A DNA stretch of 64,000 nt, from contig NZ_FQXM01000006.1 of assembly GCF_900129965.1 (NCBI RefSeq), forward strand, positions 62,001 to 126,000. Reading direction: 5' to 3'. The stretch is from Clostridium grantii DSM 8605. Lineage in GTDB: Bacteria; Bacillota; Clostridia; Clostridiales; Clostridiaceae. Numbering within the stretch: position 1 is the stretch's first letter; each line of letters starts with the position of its first letter. Of this stretch, positions 45,286 through 53,502 are shown piece after piece. A program made the translations under genes and the position numbers. Under the pieces are notes generated by a model. The model was not told where the DNA came from, did no database searches, and worked only from the letters and a program-made list of their open reading frames with translations.

Positions 45286-46098
45286 CTATTTAACTGCACT
45301 ATCAACCATACCTTTAACAAAGTATTTTTGTAGAGCAATATATAATATGGAAATAGGTAAAATTCCCATTATTGCTGATGCTGCTGCTGCATTTAAGTTT
45401 GTTCCTGTCATTGCGAAGAAAGAAGATATTGCTAATGTAACTACCTTCATATTTGGATTTTGTAAGAAATAAAGTGAAAACTGATAATCATTCCATATAT
45501 TTACACCTGTTAAAATAATTACTGTAGCAGTAATAGGTTTTAGCAATGGTAATATAATTCTATAGAAGATACTAAAATTACTACATCCATCAATTGTTGC
45601 TGCTTCATCTAATGCTAATGGTATAGTTTTTATAAAGTTAGTGTAAAGAAATATACTTAAAGGCAATTGGAATGTTACATGAACAACAATTATTCCCCAG
45701 AAAGTACTTATTCCCTTAAGTTTTGCCATAAAGCTATATAACGGTACTAACAAACTAAGTGGCGGTACCATCATAATTGCTAGAACGAATGTCATTATAA
45801 AAACATTTATTTTAGTATTATTTCTTGAAAGTGGATATGATGCCATAGCTCCTACAAATACTATTAAAACTACTGATATTAATGTAATAATTATTGTATT
45901 TCTAAATGCTAATAACATACCCCCACTATTTAAAGCAATACTGTAGTTTTCAAAGAAAAGTTTTTTGGGGAATATCCAATATGATGAAAAATCTGATTGC
46001 TCTTTTACTGATGCTACTAAAGTGATATATATTGGTATTATATGAAATAGTGCTACTAGTGTAGCAACAATAGTTTTCCAAGTCGTTTTTTTCTTCAT
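45286..46098 (-). CDS. Sugar ABC transporter permease, MalG type
   Basis: A 270-residue, six-helix inner-membrane protein. The cytoplasmic coupling motif EAATIDGCSNFSIFYRIILPLLKP (E-A-A-x-I-D-G) is visible near residues 165-185. It overlaps the first permease gene by one base, so the two are translated together. Partner of the preceding MalF-type permease. Confidence 0.95.
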   Translation of the reverse strand: MKKKTTWKTIVATLVALFHIIPIYITLVASVKEQSDFSSYWIFPKKLFFENYSIALNSGGMLLAFRNTIIITLISVVLIVFVGAMASYPLSRNNTKINVFIMTFVLAIMMVPPLSLLVPLYSFMAKLKGISTFWGIIVVHVTFQLPLSIFLYTNFIKTIPLALDEAATIDGCSNFSIFYRIILPLLKPITATVIILTGVNIWNDYQFSLYFLQNPNMKVVTLAISSFFAMTGTNLNAAAASAIMGILPISILYIALQKYFVKGMVDSAVK

Positions 46099-46967
46099 TA
46101 ATATTCCACTTCCTTTCTATTAAAGATTATTTGAATTACCAATGTGGATGCCAAGATAGATACAAATAACAACAATCCAATTGCTGATGCATATCCAGCT
46201 GATTGAGTTAAGAAATAAGTTGAATGTATCAATGTTGATAATGAATGAGTTGTATATCCTGGTCCACCGCCTGTTAATGCTTTGATTACATCAAATAATT
46301 TAAGTCCACCAATTAAGTTTAAAGTAACACTTGTTACTATTGAAGGATATAAAAGCGGAAGCGTAATATTTTTAAATTTAGCCCATGTTCCCGCACAGTC
46401 TATATCTGCTGCTTCATAATACATAGTTGGTATTCCTTGAAGTCCTGCAAGATAAATTACCATTGAAATACCCACAAATTGTAATGAGTTTATACCTACC
46501 ATAGTTGCGATAGCTGTACTTGGAACTGATAACCACAATTTTGGCTCCATTCCAAATAGTTTTAAAACATCATTTAATGCACCATTGTCATATCTCAATA
46601 AGAAATACCACATGTAACCCATGATTACTGCTGAAATTAAAACTGGTAGATATACTACTGTTCTAGCAAATCCTCTACCTTTAAAATAATTATTAAGTAA
46701 TAGTGCATAAGTTAAGCCCAATAACTGTTGGAAGAAAGTACTTCCTACACCATAGATCAATGTATTACCAAAAGCAGTCCATACATTTTTATCAGCAAAC
46801 ATTGTTTTAAAGTTTGCGAATCCAATATATTTAAAACTTTGAGAATATCCATTCCAGTTAGTAAAAGCAATTCTTACTCCACTAACAAAAGGATAAACAA
46901 CAAAAACTATAAACAATAATATTGCTGGAATATACATAAGATTTGTCCACTTCATTGATTTCTTCAA
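46098..46967 (-). CDS. Sugar ABC transporter permease, MalF type
   Basis: A 289-residue six-helix protein with the coupling motif EAADIDCAGTWAKFKNITLPLL near residues 190-210. The start is TTG after a GGGGTG site. Together with the MalG-type protein and the binding protein it forms a CUT1 importer. No ATPase gene is in the operon. Confidence 0.95.
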   Translation of the reverse strand: MKKSMKWTNLMYIPAILLFIVFVVYPFVSGVRIAFTNWNGYSQSFKYIGFANFKTMFADKNVWTAFGNTLIYGVGSTFFQQLLGLTYALLLNNYFKGRGFARTVVYLPVLISAVIMGYMWYFLLRYDNGALNDVLKLFGMEPKLWLSVPSTAIATMVGINSLQFVGISMVIYLAGLQGIPTMYYEAADIDCAGTWAKFKNITLPLLYPSIVTSVTLNLIGGLKLFDVIKALTGGGPGYTTHSLSTLIHSTYFLTQSAGYASAIGLLLFVSILASTLVIQIIFNRKEVEY

Positions 46968-46988
46968 AATATCACCCCTTGTTTAAAT

Positions 46989-47015
46989 AAAGCAGGATAT
47001 AAAATATCCTGCTTC
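46989..47015 (-). terminator. Intercistronic hairpin after the binding-protein gene
   Basis: A perfect 10-bp stem, AGCAGGATAT (46991-47000) with ATATCCTGCT (47004-47013), and a 3-nt loop. The T-run is weak. In such operons a hairpin here typically raises the binding protein's mRNA level over the permeases by partial termination or 3' protection. Confidence 0.75.
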
Positions 47016-47042
47016 TATTTGTTTACCTAAATTACTCCCGAA

Positions 47043-48341
47043 TTATTGTGTACGCAGTCTGTCATAATCTTCTTTTAATTTACTTACTACATCATCCATA
47101 GTCATTGTTTTTGAAATAATACCTGTTCCTGTTTTACATAATGAATCCCACATTCCGTTTGGAAGGTATTCACGGTCAAAGTATCCAAATCCTCTGAACT
47201 TAGTAGCATTTTCGAAGTATGGTGCTAAGTTTCCAGTATCACTTGAGTATCCTTCTCCTGATAATCCAGTAGGCGCTAAGTTTCCTGTAGCTACTTTGTT
47301 AATGTTTTCTGATTGAGCTAAGTATTCAACAAATTTTAAAGCTTCTGCTTGGTGTTTGCTATCTTTCCATACTCCTACAGTTGTTCTTTCTCCAGTGATA
47401 ACAGTAGGTTCGTCATCTGCTGATGCTGCTGGAACTGGAATAAATCCGTAATCACCTTCTGCATTAAACTTTTGTGCTTCGCCTATAACATAGTTACCAA
47501 AGAAAGCAAATGCTGCTTCACCTTTAGCTAATTGCTCCCCAACTTCTGGCCAAGTACCTTCAGCTACGTTTTTGTTAACATATCCTGCATCTAATAAATC
47601 AGCAAATAATTGAGCTGCTGGTTTGTAGTTGTTCCAATCAAATGAACCATCTTTCAATTCAGCTCTGTAGTTCTTAGCTTCATTTGTAATTAAGAATGAT
47701 GGTGCAACCCAGTCAAAGAAGTTTCCAACTGTCCAGTCATCCTTTGCTCCTCCAACATAAAGAGGTGTTTTTCCAGCCGCTTTTACTTTTTCGCATGCTG
47801 CTTTAAAATCATCCCAAGTTTTGATGGCAAATGGATCAACTCCTGCTTCATCTAATACAGTTTTGTTGAATGCTACACCAGCTACATCATAATCCATTGG
47901 TAGAACGAATATATCTCCGTCACCATTTGTAATTACTGGTTTAATTAAAGAATCTATTTTGCTTACCCATGGTTGATCAGTAAGTGGTAGTAAATATTCA
48001 CTATATCTAGCTACTGACCATCCGTGTGTTGTCCAAAGGTCTGGTAAATCGTTTGCAGCCATTTTAGTTTTCATTGTTGCTTCATAATCTGGAAGATTTG
48101 CTAATTCAATATCAATATTTGGATTTTCATTTTCAAAATTGGCAACGATTTCTTCAAGATTTTTGTAAGTAACTTCTGTTTGAGTAAAGTTAACAGCAAA
48201 ACTTAATTTTACTTTCTCTCCACTTGTTTCGTTTCCTGAGTTTGAAGTGTTACTTCCATCGTTTCCGCTACATCCAACAAGTATTAACATTCCAGTAGCT
48301 AACATCATTGCAATAGTTGATTTGATAAATTTTCTTTTCAT
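47043..48341 (-). CDS. Sugar ABC transporter substrate-binding lipoprotein
   Basis: This lipid-anchored family 1 binding protein has a lipobox ending at C24 (LVGC) in the signal peptide, a Gly/Ser/Asn-rich linker and a periplasmic-binding fold (about 45-430). Context points to alpha-galactosides. It is the first gene of the operon, behind a promoter and a candidate LacI operator. Confidence 0.95.
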   Translation of the reverse strand: MKRKFIKSTIAMMLATGMLILVGCSGNDGSNTSNSGNETSGEKVKLSFAVNFTQTEVTYKNLEEIVANFENENPNIDIELANLPDYEATMKTKMAANDLPDLWTTHGWSVARYSEYLLPLTDQPWVSKIDSLIKPVITNGDGDIFVLPMDYDVAGVAFNKTVLDEAGVDPFAIKTWDDFKAACEKVKAAGKTPLYVGGAKDDWTVGNFFDWVAPSFLITNEAKNYRAELKDGSFDWNNYKPAAQLFADLLDAGYVNKNVAEGTWPEVGEQLAKGEAAFAFFGNYVIGEAQKFNAEGDYGFIPVPAASADDEPTVITGERTTVGVWKDSKHQAEALKFVEYLAQSENINKVATGNLAPTGLSGEGYSSDTGNLAPYFENATKFRGFGYFDREYLPNGMWDSLCKTGTGIISKTMTMDDVVSKLKEDYDRLRTQ

Positions 48342-48363
48342 AGTTTCCCCCCTAATGTGGTTG

Positions 48364-48377
48364 TGTAATCGTTGACA
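48364..48377 (-). promoter_or_regulatory. Candidate LacI-family operator
   Basis: TGTAATCGTTGACA is an imperfect 14-bp palindrome with the central CG step typical of LacI-family operators; five of seven base pairs are symmetric. It lies between the promoter and the binding-protein start codon, where a bound repressor would block transcription. The regulator encoded at the operon's end is the obvious candidate. Confidence 0.5.
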
Positions 48378-48389
48378 ACCTATGAGTTA

Positions 48390-48418
48390 ATAATATCAGC
48401 TTTTTAGTAAAAAAGCAA
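48390..48418 (-). promoter_or_regulatory. Promoter of the alpha-galactoside operon
   Basis: On the minus strand TTGCTT (48413-48418) and TATTAT (48390-48395) are 17 bp apart; the start would be about 40 bp upstream of the start codon. Confidence 0.65.
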
Positions 48419-48783
48419 TAGTTTTTCAATAAAATTTTTACTGTTTTTTTATTTTTTTTATTATATCTACTGTTTTTTTATCTTTATATGTGTATATTAA
48501 CATGTTAATCGCCTAATAACTATGATATTCTACAAGTATTTTTCACATATAATTGATTTTATAATTTTATAGTGTTGCATTCAAAACTAAATCAGTAAAT
48601 TTTTATTATTTTTTTACTAAAGTTTTTATTGTGATGATAATTAAGGTTAAGTCAACTCTTATATTTTAGTTTTTCTTTTATTGCATTAAATTATACTCCA
48701 AAATATCACTATCCATAATTTTCAACTCATTATTCCTAAGTGAAATTCAACGTAAATTTTTAATGATAAAAAAAGCAAAAAAA
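48419..48783. other. AT-rich gap, no gene seen
   Basis: Between the alpha-galactoside operon promoter and the fprA terminator the sequence is very AT-rich with long T-runs. I find no open frame with a ribosome binding site and no clear structure. Confidence 0.5.
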
Positions 48784-48814
48784 TTGAAGGTAAAGCATAT
48801 ACACCTTACCTTCA
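48776..48814 (-). terminator. Terminator after the flavodiiron gene
   Basis: GAAGGTAAAG and CTTACCTTC arms (48784-48812) with a short loop are followed by seven Ts on the minus strand. Confidence 0.8.
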
Positions 48815-48852
48815 CTACTTATATTCTATTTATTATTTTCTTCAAATACTTC

Positions 48853-50055
48853 TTATATTAATTCTACTAATATTAATTCTACTAATTTTTTTCCATACTC
48901 TTTGCATCTTTCTATTTCTGTATCATCTGGACTCCACAACACTTTAATTCCATCATTTATAACTTCTAGACCAGCACTATTCAATTCTTTAGTGATGAAT
49001 TTTATTGATTCTCCACTCCATCCATAACTTCCAAAAGCTACTGCTTTCTTTTCTTTAAATTCTAATCCTTTTATCATTTCAAGAAGTCCCGCTGTAGAAA
49101 AAAGAACCCCTTTATTAATAGTAGATGAACCTACAAGTATAGCTTTTGATTTAAATACTTCCCCAAGAATATCATTCTTATCAGCTTTCGCAGAATTAAA
49201 TATCTTTATAGTTACATCTTTATCCGCTTCTTTTATACCTTCAGCAATTGATTCTGCCATTCTTCTTGTATTGTTCCACATACTATCATAAATAATTGTA
49301 ATTTGATTTTCTTTATAATTTTTACCCCATTCCATATATTTATTTACAATCTGTAAAGGCTTTTCTCTCCAAATAATTCCATGACTTGGACAAATCATAT
49401 CTACCGGCAAATTAAAACTTAAAATTTCTTCTATTTTCTTAACCACTAATGGACTAAATGGTGTAAGTATATTACCATAATATTTAATTGCTTCTTGCAT
49501 AAGTTCCGAATTATCAACTTTATCATTATACATTAACTCTGATGCATAATGTTGTCCAAAAGCATCATTACTAAATAATATATTTTCTCCTGTCATATAA
49601 GTAAACATACTATCTGGCCAGTGTAGCATTTTCGCTTCAATGAATACTAACTTGTTTTCTCCTAAATCTAAAGTATCCCCTGTTTTAACTTCAACAAAAT
49701 TCCAATCTTGATGATATTGACCCTTTAAAGATTTAACAGCATTTTTTGTACAATATATTGGAGTATTAGGAATCTCTTTCATAAGTTCTGGTAAACCACC
49801 ACTATGGTCAATCTCTCCATGATTAGCAATTATATAATCTATATCCTTTAAATTAACCTCTTTTTTCAAGTTAGCTACAAATTCTTTTGAAAATGGTTGC
49901 CAAACAGTATCAATCAAAGCTATCTTTTTATCCTTTACTAAATAAGAATTATATGAAGATCCTCTATGAGTTGAATATTCATCTCCATGAAATTTTCTAA
50001 GCTCCCAGTCAATTTTGCCTACCCAAGTAACTTTTTCATTAATTTTAAATCCCAT
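48853..50055 (-). CDS. Flavodiiron protein (FprA family)
   Basis: It reduces oxygen to water and/or nitric oxide to nitrous oxide, protecting an anaerobe. The N-terminal metallo-beta-lactamase domain carries the diiron motif H79-x-E81-x-D83-H84 (NHGEIDHSGG); the C-terminal flavodoxin domain (about 255-400) begins ITIIYDSMWNNTRRMA and binds FMN. The 400-residue length is typical of class A. It faces a Crp/Fnr regulator gene across an FNR-type box. Confidence 0.96.
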   Translation of the reverse strand: MGFKINEKVTWVGKIDWELRKFHGDEYSTHRGSSYNSYLVKDKKIALIDTVWQPFSKEFVANLKKEVNLKDIDYIIANHGEIDHSGGLPELMKEIPNTPIYCTKNAVKSLKGQYHQDWNFVEVKTGDTLDLGENKLVFIEAKMLHWPDSMFTYMTGENILFSNDAFGQHYASELMYNDKVDNSELMQEAIKYYGNILTPFSPLVVKKIEEILSFNLPVDMICPSHGIIWREKPLQIVNKYMEWGKNYKENQITIIYDSMWNNTRRMAESIAEGIKEADKDVTIKIFNSAKADKNDILGEVFKSKAILVGSSTINKGVLFSTAGLLEMIKGLEFKEKKAVAFGSYGWSGESIKFITKELNSAGLEVINDGIKVLWSPDDTEIERCKEYGKKLVELILVELI

Positions 50056-50124
50056 ATTTTTTTCCTCCTTATAATCTCTCTTGCTCTATGTATTTATTCT
50101 ACCCTGACTTTTGATATAATAATG

Positions 50125-50136
50125 TGATTTAAATCA
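50125..50136. promoter_or_regulatory. FNR-type box between fprA and its divergent regulator
   Basis: TGATTTAAATCA is a perfect 12-bp palindrome matching the FNR/CRP half-site pair TGAT-N4-ATCA. It lies about 70 bp upstream of the flavodiiron start and about 50 bp upstream of the regulator start, so a single bound dimer could control both divergent genes. Confidence 0.75.
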
Positions 50137-50144
50137 AATTGTTG

Positions 50145-50150
50145 TATAAT
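50145..50150 (+). promoter_or_regulatory. -10 element of the Crp/Fnr regulator gene
   Basis: A perfect TATAAT lies 37 bp before the start codon. The expected -35 position falls on the FNR-type box and has no good TTGACA match, as in activator- or repressor-controlled promoters. Confidence 0.5.
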
Positions 50151-50186
50151 AAATGTAAAAGATGAACTTATTTAATGGAGGTTATT

Positions 50187-50909
50187 ATGTCTAACGAAAC
50201 CTGTTGTTCTCATAATTGTGCTACTTGCTCAGGCAAAAATTGTGCTAGTAAAGTTACTATTTTTTCAGCTTTACCAGATGATCAATTAAATCAAGTTACA
50301 AGTTTAATAACAAGAAAATCCTATGAAAAGGGGGACCAAATTTTTTCTTTAGGAGATGTATCTGATAAGTTATATATTTTAAATAGTGGAACAATGAAAA
50401 TTTTCACATACACAAAGGAAGGTAAAGAACAAATTCTATATTTGCTTAATGAAGGGGACTTTCTTGGTGATTTAAATCTATTAAAGAAAGGAATTTTTAA
50501 ATTTAATGGAGTTGCTTTAGAAAAAGTTAATCTTTGCATTATTGATAAAAATGACTTTGATAAATTAATTCATGAAAACCCAAGTATTATTATGAAAGTT
50601 TTAGAATATGCTCACGATAGAATTTCTACTCTTGAATCATTGGTACAAACAATTACCACAAAAAATGCAGACACTAGACTAGCTGCTCTTTTAATAAATT
50701 TAAGTGAAAATTATGGTGTAGAAACAAAATTCGGCATAGAAATTTCACTACCTATAAGTCGCGAAGATATGGCTAACTATATAAGTTTAACTCGTGAAAC
50801 TCTAAGCCGAAAATTAAGTGCCTTTCAAAGCGAATACATAATTGAAGTTATTGGTACTAAAAAAATCATAATTAAAAACATGGAATTATTAATGAATTTT
50901 GTAAACTAG
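50187..50909 (+). CDS. Crp/Fnr-family regulator with N-terminal cysteine cluster
   Basis: The 240-residue protein has a cyclic-nucleotide-binding-like sensor domain (about 25-140), a dimer helix and an HTH (REDMANYISLTRETLSRKL). The N-terminus carries five Cys residues (6, 7, 11, 14, 19) with His9, an FNR-like arrangement that could hold an iron-sulfur cluster. Oxygen or nitric oxide sensing and control of the divergent flavodiiron gene are inferred. I start at the ATG at 50187, five bases after GGAGG; the ATG at 50175 overlaps that site. Confidence 0.88.
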   Translation: MSNETCCSHNCATCSGKNCASKVTIFSALPDDQLNQVTSLITRKSYEKGDQIFSLGDVSDKLYILNSGTMKIFTYTKEGKEQILYLLNEGDFLGDLNLLKKGIFKFNGVALEKVNLCIIDKNDFDKLIHENPSIIMKVLEYAHDRISTLESLVQTITTKNADTRLAALLINLSENYGVETKFGIEISLPISREDMANYISLTRETLSRKLSAFQSEYIIEVIGTKKIIIKNMELLMNFVN

Positions 50910-50916
50910 TAAGCAG

Positions 50917-52239
50917 CTATACTTTTTTATAATAAGTTTTTTCCATTATAAAATGAATATATACTGCTGTAATTATTAATAAAACCCCTGATAAACTTAA
51001 TACTATTTGCATATTTCCTACAACTACTGAACCTAGTGTAAATTTAAAATTCTTAAGGCCTCTCAATATAAATGATCCTAGTAAAGTACTTAAAAATCCT
51101 ATAATTCCACCAATTGCAGCGCTCACACCCAAATATGCTGTACGCCCTTTTTCAGGTGCATATAAAAATTGTATGTTAAATAATGAAATATTAATACCAG
51201 ACCAAGCTAAAGCTGACAAAATGCTTAACAAAGGAACAAGCACTGGATATGTACCTTTATCAACGAAAACCCATAGAAAATGTACTATTCCTAATAAACC
51301 AATAGAAAATTTGGTAGAAAAGAACCAGGAATACTTGTCTGCAAGTTTACCCCAATATTTCATTACCAAAACTCTAAAAACCGCTGCAATAACCCCTATT
51401 ATATTTATATAACTATAGCTTAATTCCAATCCCGTAACCATATACACTGCAAAATAAGGTCCTCCAATTTGCAATGCCAAGTTCCAAAGAGATGATAAAC
51501 CAATCATCTTTCTAAATCTTTTGTTACTTCCTACCATGCTAACAATATCTTTTAAATTTATTTCTACCTTTTGTCTGTTGCCAATAGGTTCTTTTACTGA
51601 ACTTAAAAAGTAAAAGTTAATAAATGAAAGTATTATTACTATAATTGCTAATACTAAAAATCCACTATATTCACTATTTATTCCCCTATAAAAGTCCATA
51701 ACTCTTCCTATTATTAGTACTATAAGGGTAGAAACTGCTAATGATATACTATCTTTTGTAGCAAAATATTTTCCTCGCATTTTCATAGGAACCAAATCTG
51801 TAATCCATGTTGATGCAGCTGGTGTTATAAAAGCTGCTAAACAATAAGCAATTAAATATAATGTAGCTACAGCAATAATTCTATGTGTTTGTCCTTTTAT
51901 AAAAAAAGGCACAAAAAACATCATTCCAAGGGTAAATCTATATAAAAAACACAAAATAGCAACTAAAAATTTTCTATGCCTTAATTTCTCAAATACAAGA
52001 GAAGATAGAATTTGAATTACCCCCGCCATAGCCGGTATAGCCCCTATTATTCCATTAATCTCATCAGAACCACCCAAATATTTTACAAACCCTGAAAGAA
52101 AAGCTCCACTGGTCAAAGAAAATATTCCTACCGCTGCTGAACTTTCTGCTATAAAAAGTTTTCTACTTTTTTCATAGTCTCTTTGTTTTAATTCCTCTTC
52201 CTTAAAATAAACTTTGTTAATAACACTTTTAATACCCAT
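50917..52239 (-). CDS. Major facilitator superfamily transporter
   Basis: The 440-residue protein has twelve predicted membrane helices. Typical MFS loop motifs are seen: EKLRHRKFLVA between helices 2 and 3 and KYWGKLADKYS between helices 8 and 9. It belongs with the large group of MFS proteins of unknown substrate. It is divergent from an AraC-family gene that is the likely regulator, and it ends 7 bp from the convergent Crp/Fnr gene. Confidence 0.88.
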   Translation of the reverse strand: MGIKSVINKVYFKEEELKQRDYEKSRKLFIAESSAAVGIFSLTSGAFLSGFVKYLGGSDEINGIIGAIPAMAGVIQILSSLVFEKLRHRKFLVAILCFLYRFTLGMMFFVPFFIKGQTHRIIAVATLYLIAYCLAAFITPAASTWITDLVPMKMRGKYFATKDSISLAVSTLIVLIIGRVMDFYRGINSEYSGFLVLAIIVIILSFINFYFLSSVKEPIGNRQKVEINLKDIVSMVGSNKRFRKMIGLSSLWNLALQIGGPYFAVYMVTGLELSYSYINIIGVIAAVFRVLVMKYWGKLADKYSWFFSTKFSIGLLGIVHFLWVFVDKGTYPVLVPLLSILSALAWSGINISLFNIQFLYAPEKGRTAYLGVSAAIGGIIGFLSTLLGSFILRGLKNFKFTLGSVVVGNMQIVLSLSGVLLIITAVYIHFIMEKTYYKKV

Positions 52240-52290
52240 AAAACTTCCTCCAAAAACACTTGTTAAATAAGTTTTTAATTAAATATCTAT

Positions 52291-52389
52291 AGGGATCCCA
52301 CTGTGAAACTCAATTTATACTTGTTCCAAAATCTCAGGCTTTTATGAGTTTTGGGGCATGTATAAATTAATAGTTGAACTGGGATACCT
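52291..52389. repeat. 99-bp palindromic repeat, copy 2
   Basis: The second copy of the element at 18692-18790, in the same orientation relative to the plus strand, with the same AGGGATCCCACT and GGGATACCT ends and nine differences. It lies 51 bp upstream of the MFS start codon, between the MFS and AraC genes, so it could fall in the MFS leader. Flanking sequence shows no shared target duplication that I can recognise. Confidence 0.8.
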
Positions 52390-52431
52390 CTACCTATTGA
52401 ATTTATAATTATTTCAACTATTTTTATATAG

Positions 52432-52467
52432 TTATTTGGCCTATTTTTTATACTATTTGGCTATTAA
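52432..52467. promoter_or_regulatory. Direct repeats, probable AraC-type operator (MFS / AraC intergenic)
   Basis: ATTTGGC occurs at 52434 and again at 52455, exactly 21 bp apart, each followed by a TATT. Two turns of the helix between direct repeats is the typical AraC-family site. A looser TTTTTGGCTAAAAT match lies nearer the araC-type start, around 52610. It sits between the divergent MFS and AraC genes. Confidence 0.6.
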
Positions 52468-52644
52468 TATATTTGTATTAATTCAAGAATCTTTCATTCT
52501 AATTTTACTGTGAAAATAATCATTTTGTTTATAGCACATTTAGAATTAATTTTGTATAATATTAAATGAGTTTTAATATTTTTATTTATATCGAAAATTG
52601 TTTTTTTGGCTAAAATTTAATTCTATTAAAAGGTGGTGTTTTAA

Positions 52645-53391
52645 ATGAATTACAACATAGCTTATATAAATTATGGTTGTCACTCTTCCTCTTCTTACTA
52701 TCCCTTACATAAACATAACTGCTATGAGCTAGTTTACTATATAAAGGGTGCTGGAACTACGAAAATAGATTCTTTAACTCATTCATTTGTTCCAGGGTCT
52801 TTTGCCTTGATTTTACCTAGTGCAACTCATGATCAAACAACCATAGAAGATACTAAGATTTTATATATTGGCTTTACTTACAACTCTTCATCTATTGAAT
52901 TAAAAAACGGTGTTTTTTTTGATAATGCAACAAAAAACATATTAAAATACTTAGAAAAAATAAAAGTCGAATTAATTAATAAAGATTATTTTTATAAAAA
53001 GAAAATTGAACTAGTTTTAAACGAACTCTTAATTGAAATTAAAAGAGTTGAAAATTCAAACAATCATAAACTAGATAAAATGAATTCTATAATTAACTTT
53101 ATAGATGAAAACTACAATCAAAAAATCAACATGGAAGTTCTTTCTCAAATTTCTGGTTATAGCTACCATCGTTTCAGGCACATATTTAAAGATAAAACTG
53201 GACTTTCTCCCATAAATTATATTATTGAAAAAAAGATTGAACATTCAAAAAATCTAATTCTTAACACTGATTTATCCATGGCAAGCATCGCTCAAGAATG
53301 TGGTTTTTCTAATAGTAGCCAATTTACTACTTTGTTCAAGAAAAATACTGGCAGCAACCCCATAAACTTTCGAAAAATCAAGTCTACGTAA
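52645..53391 (+). CDS. AraC-family regulator, first of two
   Basis: The 248-residue protein has an N-terminal cupin-type sensor domain (HKHNCYELVYYIKGAGTTKID, in part) and a C-terminal AraC double HTH (about 150-246) with the family-typical AQECGFSNSSQFTTLFKKNTG. It probably senses a sugar. It is divergent from the MFS gene, with direct repeats between them; the gene ends next to the terminator it shares with lacZ. Confidence 0.9.
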   Translation: MNYNIAYINYGCHSSSSYYPLHKHNCYELVYYIKGAGTTKIDSLTHSFVPGSFALILPSATHDQTTIEDTKILYIGFTYNSSSIELKNGVFFDNATKNILKYLEKIKVELINKDYFYKKKIELVLNELLIEIKRVENSNNHKLDKMNSIINFIDENYNQKINMEVLSQISGYSYHRFRHIFKDKTGLSPINYIIEKKIEHSKNLILNTDLSMASIAQECGFSNSSQFTTLFKKNTGSNPINFRKIKST

Positions 53392-53407
53392 GGTATGTAT
53401 ATATAAT

Positions 53408-53444
53408 ATAAAAATCAGAAGAAATATTTTCTTCTGATTTTATA
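53408..53444. terminator. Bidirectional terminator between araC-type gene and lacZ
   Basis: The 14-bp arms AAAATCAGAAGAAA and TTTCTTCTGATTTT enclose a tiny loop, with A-rich and T-rich flanks on the two sides. It serves both convergent genes. Confidence 0.88.
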
Positions 53445-53502
53445 TTATATTACCACAAATTTTTAAATCTATTTATATATTACCACTTTCATACTAAAAA
53501 TA

